Position numbers and translations under genes: made by a program
The notes under the pieces: model-generated
The model's input: the letters and a program-made list of their open reading frames with translations, nothing else
Databases searched by the model: none
What the model was told of the DNA's origin: nothing
In this document: piece by piece, positions 33,601 to 43,869 of the stretch
Numbering within the stretch: the stretch's first letter is position 1
Layout of the letters: each line of letters begins with the position of its first letter
DNA from: Acanthosepion esculentum
Taxonomy: Eukaryota > Mollusca > Cephalopoda > Sepiida > Sepiidae
Direction of reading: 5' to 3'
DNA length: 64,000 nt
Assembly: GCA_964036315.1 (NCBI GenBank)
Contig: OZ038492.1
Span: 37,581,118-37,645,117 of the forward strand

Positions 33601-33737
33601 ATTATCGCTTTGATCGCGTTTGTCTGAATTATGATCGAACACTTTAGGAATCATTGCATTCGCCTATCTCATGAGACAGGACTAGAGAAAGGAAAAATAA
33701 TTTACACTAGTTTTATATGTCTGAATGTTAACCATAT

Positions 33738-33769
<32 letters not shown>

Positions 33770-33996
33770 CGTTAAAATGATAGATAAGGCAAATTTAATT
33801 AATTTTTTGTTTATTTTTTCCATAGTTCCGTTAGGTAAGAGTAATGAAGTATAAAGATTTTCCATAGCGTCTAAAGCGCTTTCTGTCACTTCTTTATCCA
33901 CTTTCCAGAAAAGAAATCGGATCATTTTTTAGAATGCAAGAAAACATCAGAAAACTTTTAATGGCAGAACCTTTTCTGTCGTCGTCCATGAAACGT

Positions 33997-34200
<204 letters not shown>

Positions 34201-34310
34201 CCAAGTATAGGATTGATGTACATGGAATAAATTCCAATAACCAACAAATAATATTCTTAAAAGAGTGCTCAATATAGAGCAAATATAATTATTTATTTGA
34301 AAATTATAAC

Positions 34311-34334
34311 ATAAATATCTTATAAAATCACAGT

Positions 34335-34416
<82 letters not shown>

Positions 34417-34440
34417 ACTGTGATTTTATAAGATATTTAT
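34311..34440. repeat. Perfect palindrome centred on (TA)n
   Basis: 34-base perfectly complementary arms (34311-34344 and 34407-34440, ending in 'agttacatacata') flank about 62 bp of TA. The whole 130 bp can form one uninterrupted hairpin or cruciform. Confidence 0.95.
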
Positions 34441-34449
34441 TTAATATTT

Positions 34450-34565
34450 AAATTACGACGGTGAAAAAGTAATTGAAGCCGTGGCGCCAGCTTAGAACTA
34501 AAAATATTGCTGATTCTTCTTTGGATTTTATCAAGAATCGCTAGATATAATGACGGAAAATAAAA
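34450..34565 (-). mobile_element. Jockey-type LINE fragment, inverted partner
   Basis: A minus-strand copy of the segment at 35035-35165. It encodes the LAILDKIQRRISNIFSSKLA region of the RT C-terminus. It is nearly identical to its partner, so the two arms form an inverted pair ~470 bp apart. Confidence 0.75.
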
Positions 34566-35034
34566 CGAAATAAAATTGAGTGAATATCAAAATCATGCTC
34601 GAACTGAAAAAAGAAGGTTGTGAATCACTTAATCAAAATAACCAATATCAGCGAGAACTCGTGCACAAAAACAAGAATTCTTATTAAAAACAGCTTCTGA
34701 TAAAAACTGTGAATTTAGCAAAAAGTCCTTCCGTAATAATTATGAGTTTCAATCATATTTCAGAAAATGATTCGTGAGAAGAAATATTTAGTTCCTATTA
34801 ATAGATGACGTACGTATAATTCAAATTTATTTTACGTCAATGCTCACAGTCCTATATCTTTTTCGAGGCTGTTAATGGGTTACATATTATAAACTATAAT
34901 AATATATAATTTATTAATTATAATTAATACAGTGTATTATTTGTTAACCGATTATCAAAAATTATTTTTTTTAGAAACCGACAGTTTATAATCAGTATTT
35001 AATTTAATTCTTTAATCAGGGTTAAACAGAAAGA

Positions 35035-35220
35035 TGGTCCATCTATCGTTCTATTTTCCGTCATTATATCTAGCGATTCTTGATAAAATCCAAAGAAGAA
35101 TCAGCAATATTTTTAGTTCTAAGCTGGCGTCACGGCTTCATTTACTTTTCCACCGTCGTAATTTAGCTTCTATAAATAATTTCATGGTAATTGTTCGGTT
35201 GAACTCTTTGCTTTGATAAC
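35035..35220 (+). mobile_element. Jockey-type LINE fragment (left of solo LTR)
   Basis: It encodes LDKIQRRISNIFSSKLASRL followed by HRRNLASINNFMVIVRLNSL. This aligns with LDKIQRRICNGIGPDLASRL and SHRRAVASLCLFYKYFHGNC at 38.4 kb. It is interrupted at 35220 by a solo LTR and resumes at ~35530. Confidence 0.75.
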
Positions 35221-35518
35221 TGTTATGGGAACTTACCCATAATAATATTGCACTATTCCGGACATTATAAATACTGCGCCTCACGAGGAAGCAGAGGAGG
35301 ATTATTGTAAGAACACTGGAATAGTGATACTTGTCGAGACCACATAGTTCACTCTAACCAAATCTGATAGTCATTACTAATATTTCTACTTCTTTGTATA
35401 TATTTCTGTTTGTAATATATCTGTGTTATTCCATACTTGCGTTTGAGTTATTCTTCATTGGTTCTACCTTGGACCATCACCGTGGTACAAGGAACTTGGA
35501 CCATAACAATAACTTTTT
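35221..35518 (+). mobile_element. 298-bp solo LTR with 5-bp target duplication
   Basis: The segment begins TGTTATGG and ends CCATAACA, an exact 8-bp inverted repeat with TG...CA termini. The 5 bp ATAAC directly precede and directly follow it, as a target-site duplication. A TATAAATA box lies at 35266-35273. These are the marks of a retrovirus-like LTR left by recombination between the two LTRs of a full element. The superfamily (Ty3 or BEL) cannot be told from an LTR alone. It is inserted inside a LINE relic. Strand is taken from the TATA box. Confidence 0.85.
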
Positions 35519-35529
35519 GAATTGAAGCA

Positions 35530-35840
35530 GTAATAGATTACGGCAAGGTCTCATCATTTAAGATTTGAATTGGCTATGTCACCGTAATTTCTATCAGTTT
35601 CTTTTTTCACACTTCCCGCTTGTGGGACTATCTTCCGACTCAACGCTTTACATCCAACTTAGATATTCACAAATTTAAATGCAGTGCCAATCATTATCTA
35701 CTATCTTTTTGATTACTCTTCTATTGTCTTACTCCTTAATAATGTCTTCTTTATTTTTACTCTTTCACATTCAGTAACTCCTTGTCTGTTAATGGCTTTA
35801 CTGACTTGCTTGAGGCGGTATGATTTTTTAAGAAGCCATG
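35530..35840 (+). mobile_element. Jockey-type LINE fragment (right of solo LTR)
   Basis: It continues the C-terminal part: a SLVGLSSDSTLYIQL-like stretch, then 'aatttaaatgcagtgccaat', which aligns with 'caaatgtaatgtcaatcgac' at 38.7 kb. The 3' region follows with 'ctcctt...cttgcttgaggc'. Confidence 0.55.
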
Positions 35841-36004
35841 TTTTATGGCATTTAATTAGGGATTACGTTTTTTCAAAAAAAAACAATGTTTGGGTCTGCG
35901 ATGACACTGACAAAGTTATTATTGGGAGCAGTCGACATTACTCATCTTCTCAATAACGACAATATCTGGTGTCCACTAAAACATGTCTCAGTTATCAACA
36001 ACAA

Positions 36005-36057
36005 AAACAACAACCACAACAAAATAATAATAATAATAATAATGATAAAAAATAATA
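36005..36057. repeat. (AAT)n at the 5' edge of RLE LINE copy F
   Basis: AAT and ACA-rich repeats lie immediately before the foldback arm of copy F. Confidence 0.85.
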
Positions 36058-36700
36058 ATTTTCCAGTGCAGATATTGGCCCACTCTGTCGTGCCGGGTTT
36101 TATATTTATCAGGTTGCACGGTATTGGGACCCACTCAATATAAAACACGACACGGCAGAGTGGGCTAATATCTGCACTGGAAAATCTACGACTTCTACCG
36201 AAAGGAAACTGAAAGAAGTTGGTACGAACACCACCCAGACCCGGTTACGGAGATAGGACCTGTTACAATTTTATGGGACTACACAATACACACAGACAGA
36301 ACAATCAAAACTAACCGCCCAGATATTGTTATTAGAGACCGCAATAAAAAAAGTGCCTCCTTATAGATATGGTAGTCCAGGCAGAGTGCAATGTATCTTT
36401 GAAGATCTTCAAAAAGCTATCAAAATACAAGGACCGTAAAATCGAAATCTCAAAAATGTGGCACATGGGAACATCAACAATCCCTGTTGTAGTTGGTGCC
36501 CTCTCACTGATTGAAAAAGATCCCAGTAGACGAATTGAAGGGATTCCTGGAAGTCCATGCCTTAAAGAAATATAAAAAGATTATTCTCAAAGTACAGTCC
36601 ACACCTTACGAAGAGCTTTATCTATGTAAAATATGTTTGTGCTTTTTTTAATTGGTCAGTGGAAAATGTCATGATGTCATTTCTAACTTTAGGCCTCATT
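36058..36700 (+). mobile_element. RLE-type LINE, copy F, with inverted 5' end
   Basis: A plus-strand fragment covering the RLE domain and 3' UTR. It encodes YEHHPDPVTEIGPVTILWDY and IHTDRTIKTNRPDIVIRDR, then after a frameshift ECNVSLKIFKKLSKYKDRKI and GTSTIPVVVGALSLIEKDPS (36369-36575). The first 48 bp (36058-36105) are an inverted copy of 36136-36183, so the 5' end folds back. The 3' UTR matches copy E down to ~36695 and then diverges. No ATT tail remains on that side. Confidence 0.83.
36369..36575 (+). pseudogene. RLE C-terminal fragment of copy F
   Basis: A 68-codon frame matches the last ~85 residues of the copy E ORF (AECNVSLKIFKKLSKYKD, SKMWHMGTSTIPVVVGAL, GIPGSPCLKEI). It ends early at a stop after KEI, where copy E continues QKIILSS. 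The catalytic PD and D lie upstream in another frame. Confidence 0.8.
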
Positions 36701-36719
36701 CGAATCAATTAACCTATTG

Positions 36720-37730
36720 ATATTGCCTTCACAATTTCAATAATTCGTTCTCAAATCTTCAAGAGTAACACTGTTTCTTTTATATACCTCCACAGATTAA
36801 ACTCACATAGAATAAAATCTGATGAACTGGGTGGCCACAGACGATAAACAAGATCCTCTTCTCCACAATTTATTGATGCAAATTCTAACAAAAAATAAAA
36901 TAAATAGAAGCATTTAAACTGTAGTACTCCGTTTAATTAATAACACTTCATTTTACACTTTATCCTTTTTCAAAGCCTCTCAGTAATAGTATGCTTACTG
37001 TTAATTTAATTCAAAGTCGTTTTCTGTTGCCATAGCAGGATAGGACAACATATGTCTGGAAATCAAACACGCTATTGTTCAGAGTCAGCTTCAGTGGCTG
37101 GATAATTTTTTTGTACAGCAAATAAAGTCACATACATAGTGATAATGCTTAAACCGGATTTGAAATAAATGTTCATGTAATTTACTAACTTTGAAATTTT
37201 CCTATCTAGTAGTATTTTGAATGTGTTTCAGTCACTTGGTATTTGTTGTTTTTATTATATTTTCGAAATATGCTCTTCCTTTTTGAATAATCCTGTGTGT
37301 ATTATTACGTGCATTGCTAAACTTGGAATTGTCTTGTGTAGCGGAATATTGAAGAGAAGTGCCATCGCTTAAATTCAACAGAAGCCACCAGCTACAGCTG
37401 TTATAAATTTCGAACGGGCAAGAATTAAATTATATTCATGTATAATATTGTTATTATCAATTATGAGATGGTACCGTTACTAATTTAATGAAAACCACAA
37501 ATCGAAACTTAAGTAAAAGAGTGAAAAAAGACAAATTTGGGAGGCCTTTGCTCGCAACATAACGAAATGTGGCATTTAGCGATGAATTCTTACAGAGAGG
37601 TTGCAGGTAATTGGAGCAAAATCGAAGCAATAAAAGAACTTCATTCATCTGCCATGTCCTTTCAGATCGTAAGCGATCATATCTCTCACCGATTTCCTGG
37701 CGTCATTGCGTAAGTGATGGTTTAGCGAGA
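36720..37730. other. Anonymous DNA
   Basis: Nothing recognised on either strand. Confidence 0.5.
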
Positions 37731-37734
37731 CTAG

Positions 37735-38200
37735 TCCTGTTGATATTTACGACTGAATAGTAGGATCCATCTTCATTGGTTGTCTCATACAATATTTGAC
37801 GTCATTTATTTCGGCAACGATTAAAATAACGTAAATTCAGCCAGTCAGCCAGTTAACGACCCTTTACTAATGAGTCGTGAGTTCCAACCTCACCGAATGC
37901 CTCCGACAAAACTCGAGATTACGTAATCCAATCACGAGTTGACACGTCTTAAAATTCTCCGAACAACCTTTTCTACTGAGTTGCGAGTTCGATCCTGACT
38001 GAAACCCTTCTATAAAATTAGACATTACGTAAACTCAACAAAGCTTGACATCTTAAAATCTACTAACCAAACAACCAACTATTTCTACTGATATGTGATT
38101 CTGATCCGCACTGGCCGTATCATACAAAATTTGACGCTATATAACCCAATAATGTTTGGCATGTCGTAACATCAATCGACGAACCTAACATAATTTATTT
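37735..38200 (+). repeat. Tandem ~115-bp tRNA-like SINE units
   Basis: Three to four units share a 'cta...ctgagtYgYgagttcgatcc'-like block (B-box-like), a 'cttctaYaaaattRgacRttacgta' body and a 'ttgacaYgtcttaaaat' tail. The copies differ at many sites, so the array is old. Its layout resembles the tandem units at 18.8-19.2 kb. Confidence 0.65.
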
Positions 38201-38224
38201 TTTCATTCCTTCGTCCACCGCAAC

Positions 38225-38800
38225 GAAAGTTGGCTCCCTGTGCCGCGCCAGGAACTTTTCTCCCCGTTGTCGACTCTTAAAATCTATAAATCAACCATTC
38301 GTATTTGCATGGAGTATTGCTGTCATATATGGTCTGGAGCCCCTTCTGTTTGTCTCAAGGTCCTTGATAAAATCCAGAGACGAATATGCAATGGAATTGG
38401 CCCTGATCTGGCATCTCGTCTGCAGTCGCTCTCTCACAGACGTGCTGTCGCCTCCCTCTGTCTTTTTTACAAATACTTTCATGGTAACTGCTCCGATGAG
38501 CTGCTTTCGCTTGTTCCCAGACTTCAGTAATTTAAGCGTTCAACTACGCTGGCATCTCGCTCTCGCACTTTCACTATCAAAACTGTTAAATGTAGCCGTC
38601 TCTTCTCCTCCAATAGCTTCATGTCTCGCACTTCTCGCCTGAGGAACTCCCTCCCTTTTTCTTGTTTCCCTGATAGCTATAATCTCCAACTATTCAAATG
38701 TAATGTCAATCGACGTCTCCATATGCCCTGATCTATCCCCTATCCTTCTCTTCATCCTTTCCTCTATCACTCCTCTTTACTCTCGCTCCAACCCTCTGTA
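38225..38800 (+). mobile_element. Jockey-type LINE C-terminus and 3' end
   Basis: The frame at 38240-38530 reads STIRICMEYCCHIWSGAPSV, then LDKIQRRICNGIGPDLASRL, SHRRAVASLCLFYKYFHGNC and SDELLSLVP. After a frameshift follow TSRLRNSLPFSCFPDSYNLQ and LFKCNVNRRLHMP-stop. This is the region after the RT domain of a jockey-superfamily LINE. The element copies itself through RNA, using an apurinic-type endonuclease, which is not present here. It is one of the better preserved copies, with one frameshift. Confidence 0.8.
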
Positions 38801-39069
38801 ACCCTTTTCGTGCTAGTGGCTTCCTGTCTTGCTTGGGCCGAAACACTTTTTAAAAAATTCTCGCTCATAAAAAATATTGACTCTATACAATCCTTCTTTT
38901 TTCTGTGTTATGCTTTCCAATCATTCAAATTCAGTAAGTTGTTTATTCGCTTCGTTCCCATGATTCTTTTGTCTACAATATGCCCTGCGATTACGAAATT
39001 CTTTTTATCTTCTTTCATCATTATATACCCCCAAAATTTCGTCGATATTTTTCTCATTGTTTTTCTTCT

Positions 39070-39261
39070 TTTCCCTTGTTGTTCGTTTTTTACCTAATAT
39101 TTTTCTAGTGCGCACACGTTCGCCGATTGGACCCCGATCTACCGCCAGTCTCGATGAGTAGGCACCGTGTCTCGAGAGAATATTGTGCCTCAAACTCACA
39201 CCTGACTGCAAGTTGAACTCGTACATACGATCCATTGATAAAGATGCAGGTAAAATTATCA
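39070..39261 (+). mobile_element. Jockey-type LINE, left part (split by a SINE)
   Basis: It encodes a decayed LKLTPDCKLNSYIRSIDKDA block. It matches LKLNPGLK-stop-SSYIRSITKDVR at 61.1 kb. A SINE interrupts it at ~39262. Confidence 0.65.
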
Positions 39262-39560
39262 GCACGATGGGCTAATGGATATCGACTCGGATTGAGGAAT
39301 TCCAGTTGGATCCATTACATTCGCTTACCTGCTATTGCCCTTGGGATAGGTATGAATCCTCTTTTCTCTCCTCACCAGCTATGGGCAAATAGAAGAACAG
39401 ACTGAGTTCTTTAGTCTTATGTGACAACCGATCTTGGAGAAATTAACACTGAATTCAAAACTGTATGTAGCCCTGGCGTAGTACATTCTATACAGCTAAA
39501 GGAAAGGACCGATCATATTGGCCATATCATCCGACTGCGGTCAACAAATGATGATCAACA
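39262..39560 (+). mobile_element. tRNA-derived SINE nested in a LINE
   Basis: It begins 'cagcacgatgggctaatgga' and has the body 'ggattgaggaattccagttg', then 'tgaatcctcttttctc' and 'agctatgggcaaatag'. The same body is at 57.45 kb and, inverted, at 60.3 kb. The LINE frame resumes at about 39565. Confidence 0.7.
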
Positions 39561-39564
39561 AATC

Positions 39565-40148
39565 GGCTCACTCCACCGCTACAATAGGTGCCTGACTCAT
39601 GCTATCAACTATCTTTACAAGAGCCAGATCAGACAGAAAATGAAGTACTGTTGACATATTACGGTCTGGCCTACCCAGTCCTGACTTTCCAGTCTCGATA
39701 GAGTTCAGATCGCCTCCGAGTCCATGTGAGGGACGAATTATTTTTCACTCTCCAACCACCCTCTCAAAGGCGGGATGTGTGGAGCCTCTCACTGCTTTAT
39801 CACTATTCATGGAAATCGCTCGGATGAACTACATTCCTTGGTTTCGCCAGGTCTAGCCTTCATAGTTAGGACCCGCCATGCCACTTACATAGTAGCAAAT
39901 CACCCACATTCACTCCGTATTTCATCGGTGAGAAATAAGTTCCACTCAAAGAGCACCTTCTCGCGAACGACTTCTCTGTGGAACAGACACCCAAAAGGAT
40001 ATTTTCCAGATCACTATAATCTTAACCTGTTCATGTCTCATGGTAAGCGTTATATCCCCCCTGTCCGTATAAACTACCACTTAACGAAACTCTCTACCTC
40101 GAGCACCTCCTCGGCCTCGAATAGGGTGAAACTTAATGCAAAAAAAGT
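39565..40148 (+). mobile_element. Jockey-type LINE, right part
   Basis: It encodes INYLYKSQIRQKMKYC, then RNKFHSKSTFSRTTSLWNRH and PKGYFPDHYNLNLFMSHGKR. The open frame at 39775-40155 (126 codons) is the longest remaining piece. It ends with the family 3' phrase 'ctcgaatagggtgaaactta', directly next to the Tigger-like element. Confidence 0.75.
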
Positions 40149-40149
40149 T

Positions 40150-41043
40150 CAGTAGAATCTCTGACAATCAGACTAAGATGGCCTTCCAGACATGAGGAAT
40201 TGGTTACAAAGTCCGGATATGAGGAATTGTATTTAGATTCAAATATAAAAAGTGAAACCATGTTTAACATTTATTTTCATTGTTTTATAGTAAACAAAAT
40301 AAGCTAATGGTGATGGAAAGATAACAGAATTGATTTTAAGGAAAAAGAAATAAATTATATAATGTCAATGAAAATTCATTGAATTAAGTATGCCACGTAT
40401 GCAAAACACATAATGTAACGAGGATTTTTTTAATCGCTGTTGCATGGTGATTCTTTCTCTTCTAATGTCATTCTCAACTTTTTCCTCATTTCGTTTTGTG
40501 TTTGTTGTTTAAAATTTTGAAACAAAAGACTCTTTTTTAATTCTGCGTACGTTATTGTAATCGTCCTAAATGAATGCTGACTTCCTTTCCATAAAACTGA
40601 AATCTTTTCAAAAGTTTTCTCAAATTTCAGTCTAGCTTTCATCACAATCATGTTTTCTTTGTAATTTTCTAGCTCATTGTGACAGTGTGAACGCCGGAGA
40701 ATAGTTTCTTTGGAAGATTTTATATCATACAATGTTGACTTTCCTATGTTGAATTCAGCCATTAGTTACAATGAATTTTCACTAGCGTCGAGTCTGTTTA
40801 AAATTTCCACGTTTTGCGATAAATCCAAAGTTGTTCTTTTCCTCTTATTCCCTTCATCTTTTGCACCAATACAAGCCATTAGGGTAAAAATAAGCATAAG
40901 CAATTATCCAAAGTAAATTCCCTGAAAAACAGAAATTTCAAATCAGTTACATACCCAATTAGTTCAAATGTACACATCAAAATCATGTCCGGATATTAGG
41001 GGTTCCAGATATGGGGGATTCCGGATATGAGGGATTCTACTAT
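40150..41043 (-). mobile_element. Tigger/pogo-like DNA transposon relic
   Basis: The ends are CAGTAGAATCTCT on the left and the complement of TAGTAGAATCCCT on the right, typical of the pogo/Tigger group. Near both ends are 16-bp direct units like CCGGATATGAGGGATT: three perfect-length units at 40989-41036, and two at 40186 and 40213. A transposase N-terminus lies between, on the minus strand. The element is ~0.9 kb and lacks the catalytic DDE domain, so it is a deleted, non-autonomous copy. Confidence 0.75.
40430..40878 (-). pseudogene. Tigger/CENP-B-type transposase N-terminus
   Basis: Reading from 40878 the frame gives KRKRTTLDLSQNVEILNRLD and, after a stop, MAEFNIGKSTLYDIKSSKET. This is the N-terminal helix-turn-helix (CENP-B N / psq type) that binds the element's ends. 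The MAEFNIGKSTLYDIK block is very close to the family norm. The following ~85 residues (40430-40690) resemble the start of the second HTH region with FEKTFEKISVLWKG. After that the frame ends without a DDE domain. The stop and missing catalytic part make it inactive. Confidence 0.75.
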
Positions 41044-41059
41044 ATTAGGAGACGTGCTG

Positions 41060-41940
41060 TCACTTGATATACATTGACACTCCCTATACAACATACAGAC
41101 GATTACAAATGATTCCTAATAATGATAATTATTTTGCTGAATATTTTCCAATTTTTTCTTTACTTGTGCTTTATTTTCCGTAACTGCTCTGCTTTTTCCT
41201 TCCAGAATTTTTTATTTTTCAATTTTGATCTGTAAATTTAATTCTAATTAAATGGAGATTGTTCGATTAGCATTCAATTTCCATCCGACATTATAAGCCG
41301 ACGCATTCGAAATGAGTTTTTCGTTAAATTTATTCCTGTATAGTGACTTTTTATTCGAAACTACTAACTTCTCTTACGTGTTTTTTTGGTGTGTGTGGGA
41401 GGGGGTATTTCTCAACTTATTTCTTCTTCTTTTTTTTCTAATCTTCGTCTGTCATGTTCGTCCCTCATTTTTCACTCGGCGAATTTCTGTTTCGTTCTTT
41501 GCGTTTTGCTTTCCGTTTTATTTTTTATTTTTTATTTTTTTTAAAGACACGATTTTATTTTAGTTGTTTTCAAATTTAGAATCACGAATACGGTTTACCT
41601 CTAGATTGTTCTTTTCTGTCCAGTTTCCTTCTTTCTACAGTCTGTCCTATCTGTCAACTGTAAATTCAAATTATTTTTCTAGTCTCCCTTCGTTTTGATT
41701 TTCTATTATTGCTCTTTCATAGCTGGCATTTAAATTTTTCTTAATTATCACTTTCTTTTACTGTAACATTTTTAACTCTTTCTTTTTCTTTTCTGTTCTT
41801 TCTTGTTTCATTTTCTCAGATTGTCCTTTCTACATAATGATGCGAAGAAGTTTTCGTATTCTTGATATAAATTACCAATATAGATTCGCCGACTTGTCTC
41901 ACTTTATCATTCAATATTTTCATAATTTCGCTTTGTGCTA
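41060..41940. other. T-rich anonymous DNA
   Basis: The Phe-rich open frame at 41312-41563 reflects T-rich composition. No gene is recognised. Confidence 0.5.
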
Positions 41941-41942
41941 TT

Positions 41943-42225
41943 TAGGCGGATGTGCGAGTGGTGTAATTAAAAGCGACCCGGAAAGAGTAATCGCAGAGCA
42001 GAGTTCGAATTCCTTACGTTTACATTACATTCACATATGCGCAAAAACATATGGGTAAGATATGAATCTATTTTTCTTCTCCTCTAGCTATGGATTAAAT
42101 AGTAGTTCTTGTATCTTGAAAAAAAAAACAAGTTAAGGCAATAATCCCTTGCAGAAAAAATAACACTTGCAATTCAAAATATGTTTCGGCTTTAAATGAC
42201 TCACAAGTTTTGATAAGTAGTGAAA
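41943..42225 (+). mobile_element. tRNA-derived SINE, copy 1 of a pair
   Basis: The head has 'gcgagtggtgtaatta' (A-box region) and GAGTTCGAATTCC (B-box-like). The body has 'agctatggattaaatag', and the tail 'tttcggctttaaatgactcac'-like. A second copy follows 25 bp later. Confidence 0.7.
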
Positions 42226-42248
42226 AATAATAATCAATCAATCGTGTT

Positions 42249-42570
42249 ACTTAGGTGGCTGTTCGAGTTCTATAATTGATAACAGTTTGGAAATAGAAAG
42301 TGAAGTGCGGAGTTCGAATTCATTTCGGGTTCGTTACAATCAATTAGGCGCAAATATCTTCAGGAAACGCATAAATGCATCTACTTCCCCATCTATGGGT
42401 TAAATTGTATGACTTATATGGGAAAAAATAACACCATTGTCATTCTAAAAAATAATGCAATATTCCCCCGAAAAAAGATAATTCTTGCAAACCTAAAAAG
42501 CAGCGAATCAATATATATAACAAGCCTACGTTTTGGCTTTAAATAATCCACAAGCGGGTGTTATAAATAT
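42249..42570 (+). mobile_element. tRNA-derived SINE, copy 2 of a pair
   Basis: The same layout as copy 1. The head is at 42250-42330 with GAGTTCGAATTC, the body has 'atctatgggttaaat', and the tail is 'ggctttaaataatccacaag' + 'cgggtgttata'. The last ~70 bp are repeated almost unchanged at 44300-44372. The tail runs straight into a 26-28-bp minisatellite. Confidence 0.7.
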
Positions 42571-42865
42571 GTATTATTGGTCATTTTGCTATAGAATTTC
42601 TTGTTAATCATTTTGCTATAAAATGCCTTGTTGGTCATTTTGCTATAAAATGCCGTGTTGGTCATTTTGCTATAAATACTTATTGTTGGTTATTTTACTA
42701 TAAATATGTATTGTTGGTATTTTTACAATGAAAATGTATTTTTGTACTTTCATAGTGTTTTGTTTCTGTTTGCGAGTTCACTATTCACCCGTAGCTGTGA
42801 CCTTAAAAGTTACTACCACCCCAGGTCAGAGTGGACCTGCGAACAAGAGCACTTAATATTAGGTT
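42571..42865 (+). repeat. Minisatellite-associated dispersed repeat, copy 3
   Basis: About six to seven 26-28-bp units (GTTGGTCATTTTGCTATA) are followed by 'tactttcatagtg'. The body follows ('cactattcacccgtagctgt', 'gaccttaaaagttactacca', 'gtggacctgcgaacaagagc') and is cut short at ~42865. Confidence 0.8.
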
Positions 42866-43554
42866 GTTACATAATTTCGCTTGTTTTATATAATTTATTT
42901 TAATACTTGTTATTTATTAATAGTTCAGCTAAATCCTTCAACTATGTATTTCCCTTAATTGCTAACGACCCAGTAAATGTTCAATTCTTCGCCAATAGAA
43001 ATCATTAGGTTTTGACTCGAAAAATTCATCAAGCCACGTTTTAAGATCCACATCGTTATTGACTGAAACACCCCCAAATTGTAAGAAAGCAACCAAGAAG
43101 CGACTAAATTATTAAAATATGCTGGGTGTGGCAGAAGTTCTTTTTTTTTTTGTAGCCACGTATATAACCTTGTGTCGAGGGAGTAAACTGACAGTAATAG
43201 AGAAGCGTTTCTCTCGGCTGATAAGTGTTGCTCCTATGGGCCATGTTTCTGGAACGTACTTATTGAAGGAAGCAACGTGAGCAACAGTAAACATAGCATG
43301 CCATCTTCCGAGCCAATTCCCTAGTGTTCTGGCGCGCTTCTTCTTTAATCGGCGCGTGCAGTTGGTTGTCATCCAACTGAGCAGGTCGACCAGAATTCGA
43401 TGAGACTGTGTGTTCGAACTTCCCATTCTTGAAACGAGAAAACTATTTTTTAAATCGCTTTCACCCCAAGCAAAGCAGTAAAGCCACGAATACGCAAGGG
43501 TTTAATGGGCAAGGAGCGAGAACAAAAGAAGAGTGATCAGAAGGACAGTAAATA

Positions 43555-43845
43555 ATGATTAACACTGCATTTAGATTTTTAAAGATTGAAGTTGGCCGGA
43601 AAGCAGGGAGCTCGAAGGGAGTTCCACAAGTGAAAAGTGCGAGAAAAGAAAATTCTAGCATAGTCATTACGGTTACATCTCACCAACACAACTGTAAATT
43701 GATGAAATCTCATCGTCAGTCTAGTACTACGCTTAAAATCATAAATTCCTAGGTACCGTATCAAAGAGCTCATCCGAACAATTACCATGAATTTATTTAT
43801 CGTAAAGGCACAGAAAGGCAACATTACCACTACTGGAAAGAGTCT
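43555..43845 (-). mobile_element. Jockey-type LINE C-terminal relic, minus strand
   Basis: The minus frame 43579-43830 reads NKFMVIVRMSSLIRYLGIYD, TRLTMRFHQFTVVLVRCNRN and FHLWNSLRAPCFPANFNL. It matches the C-terminal FMVIVR...LRNSLPFSCFPDSYNLQ region of the plus-strand copies. Confidence 0.65.
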
Positions 43846-43869
43846 AACGCCAGATCAGGAAGAATAAAA

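Noticed and set aside
41312..41563. Phe-rich, membrane-like 83-codon frame
   Set aside because: It reflects a T-rich region. There is no homology, no clear start context, and equally T-rich flanks outside the frame.
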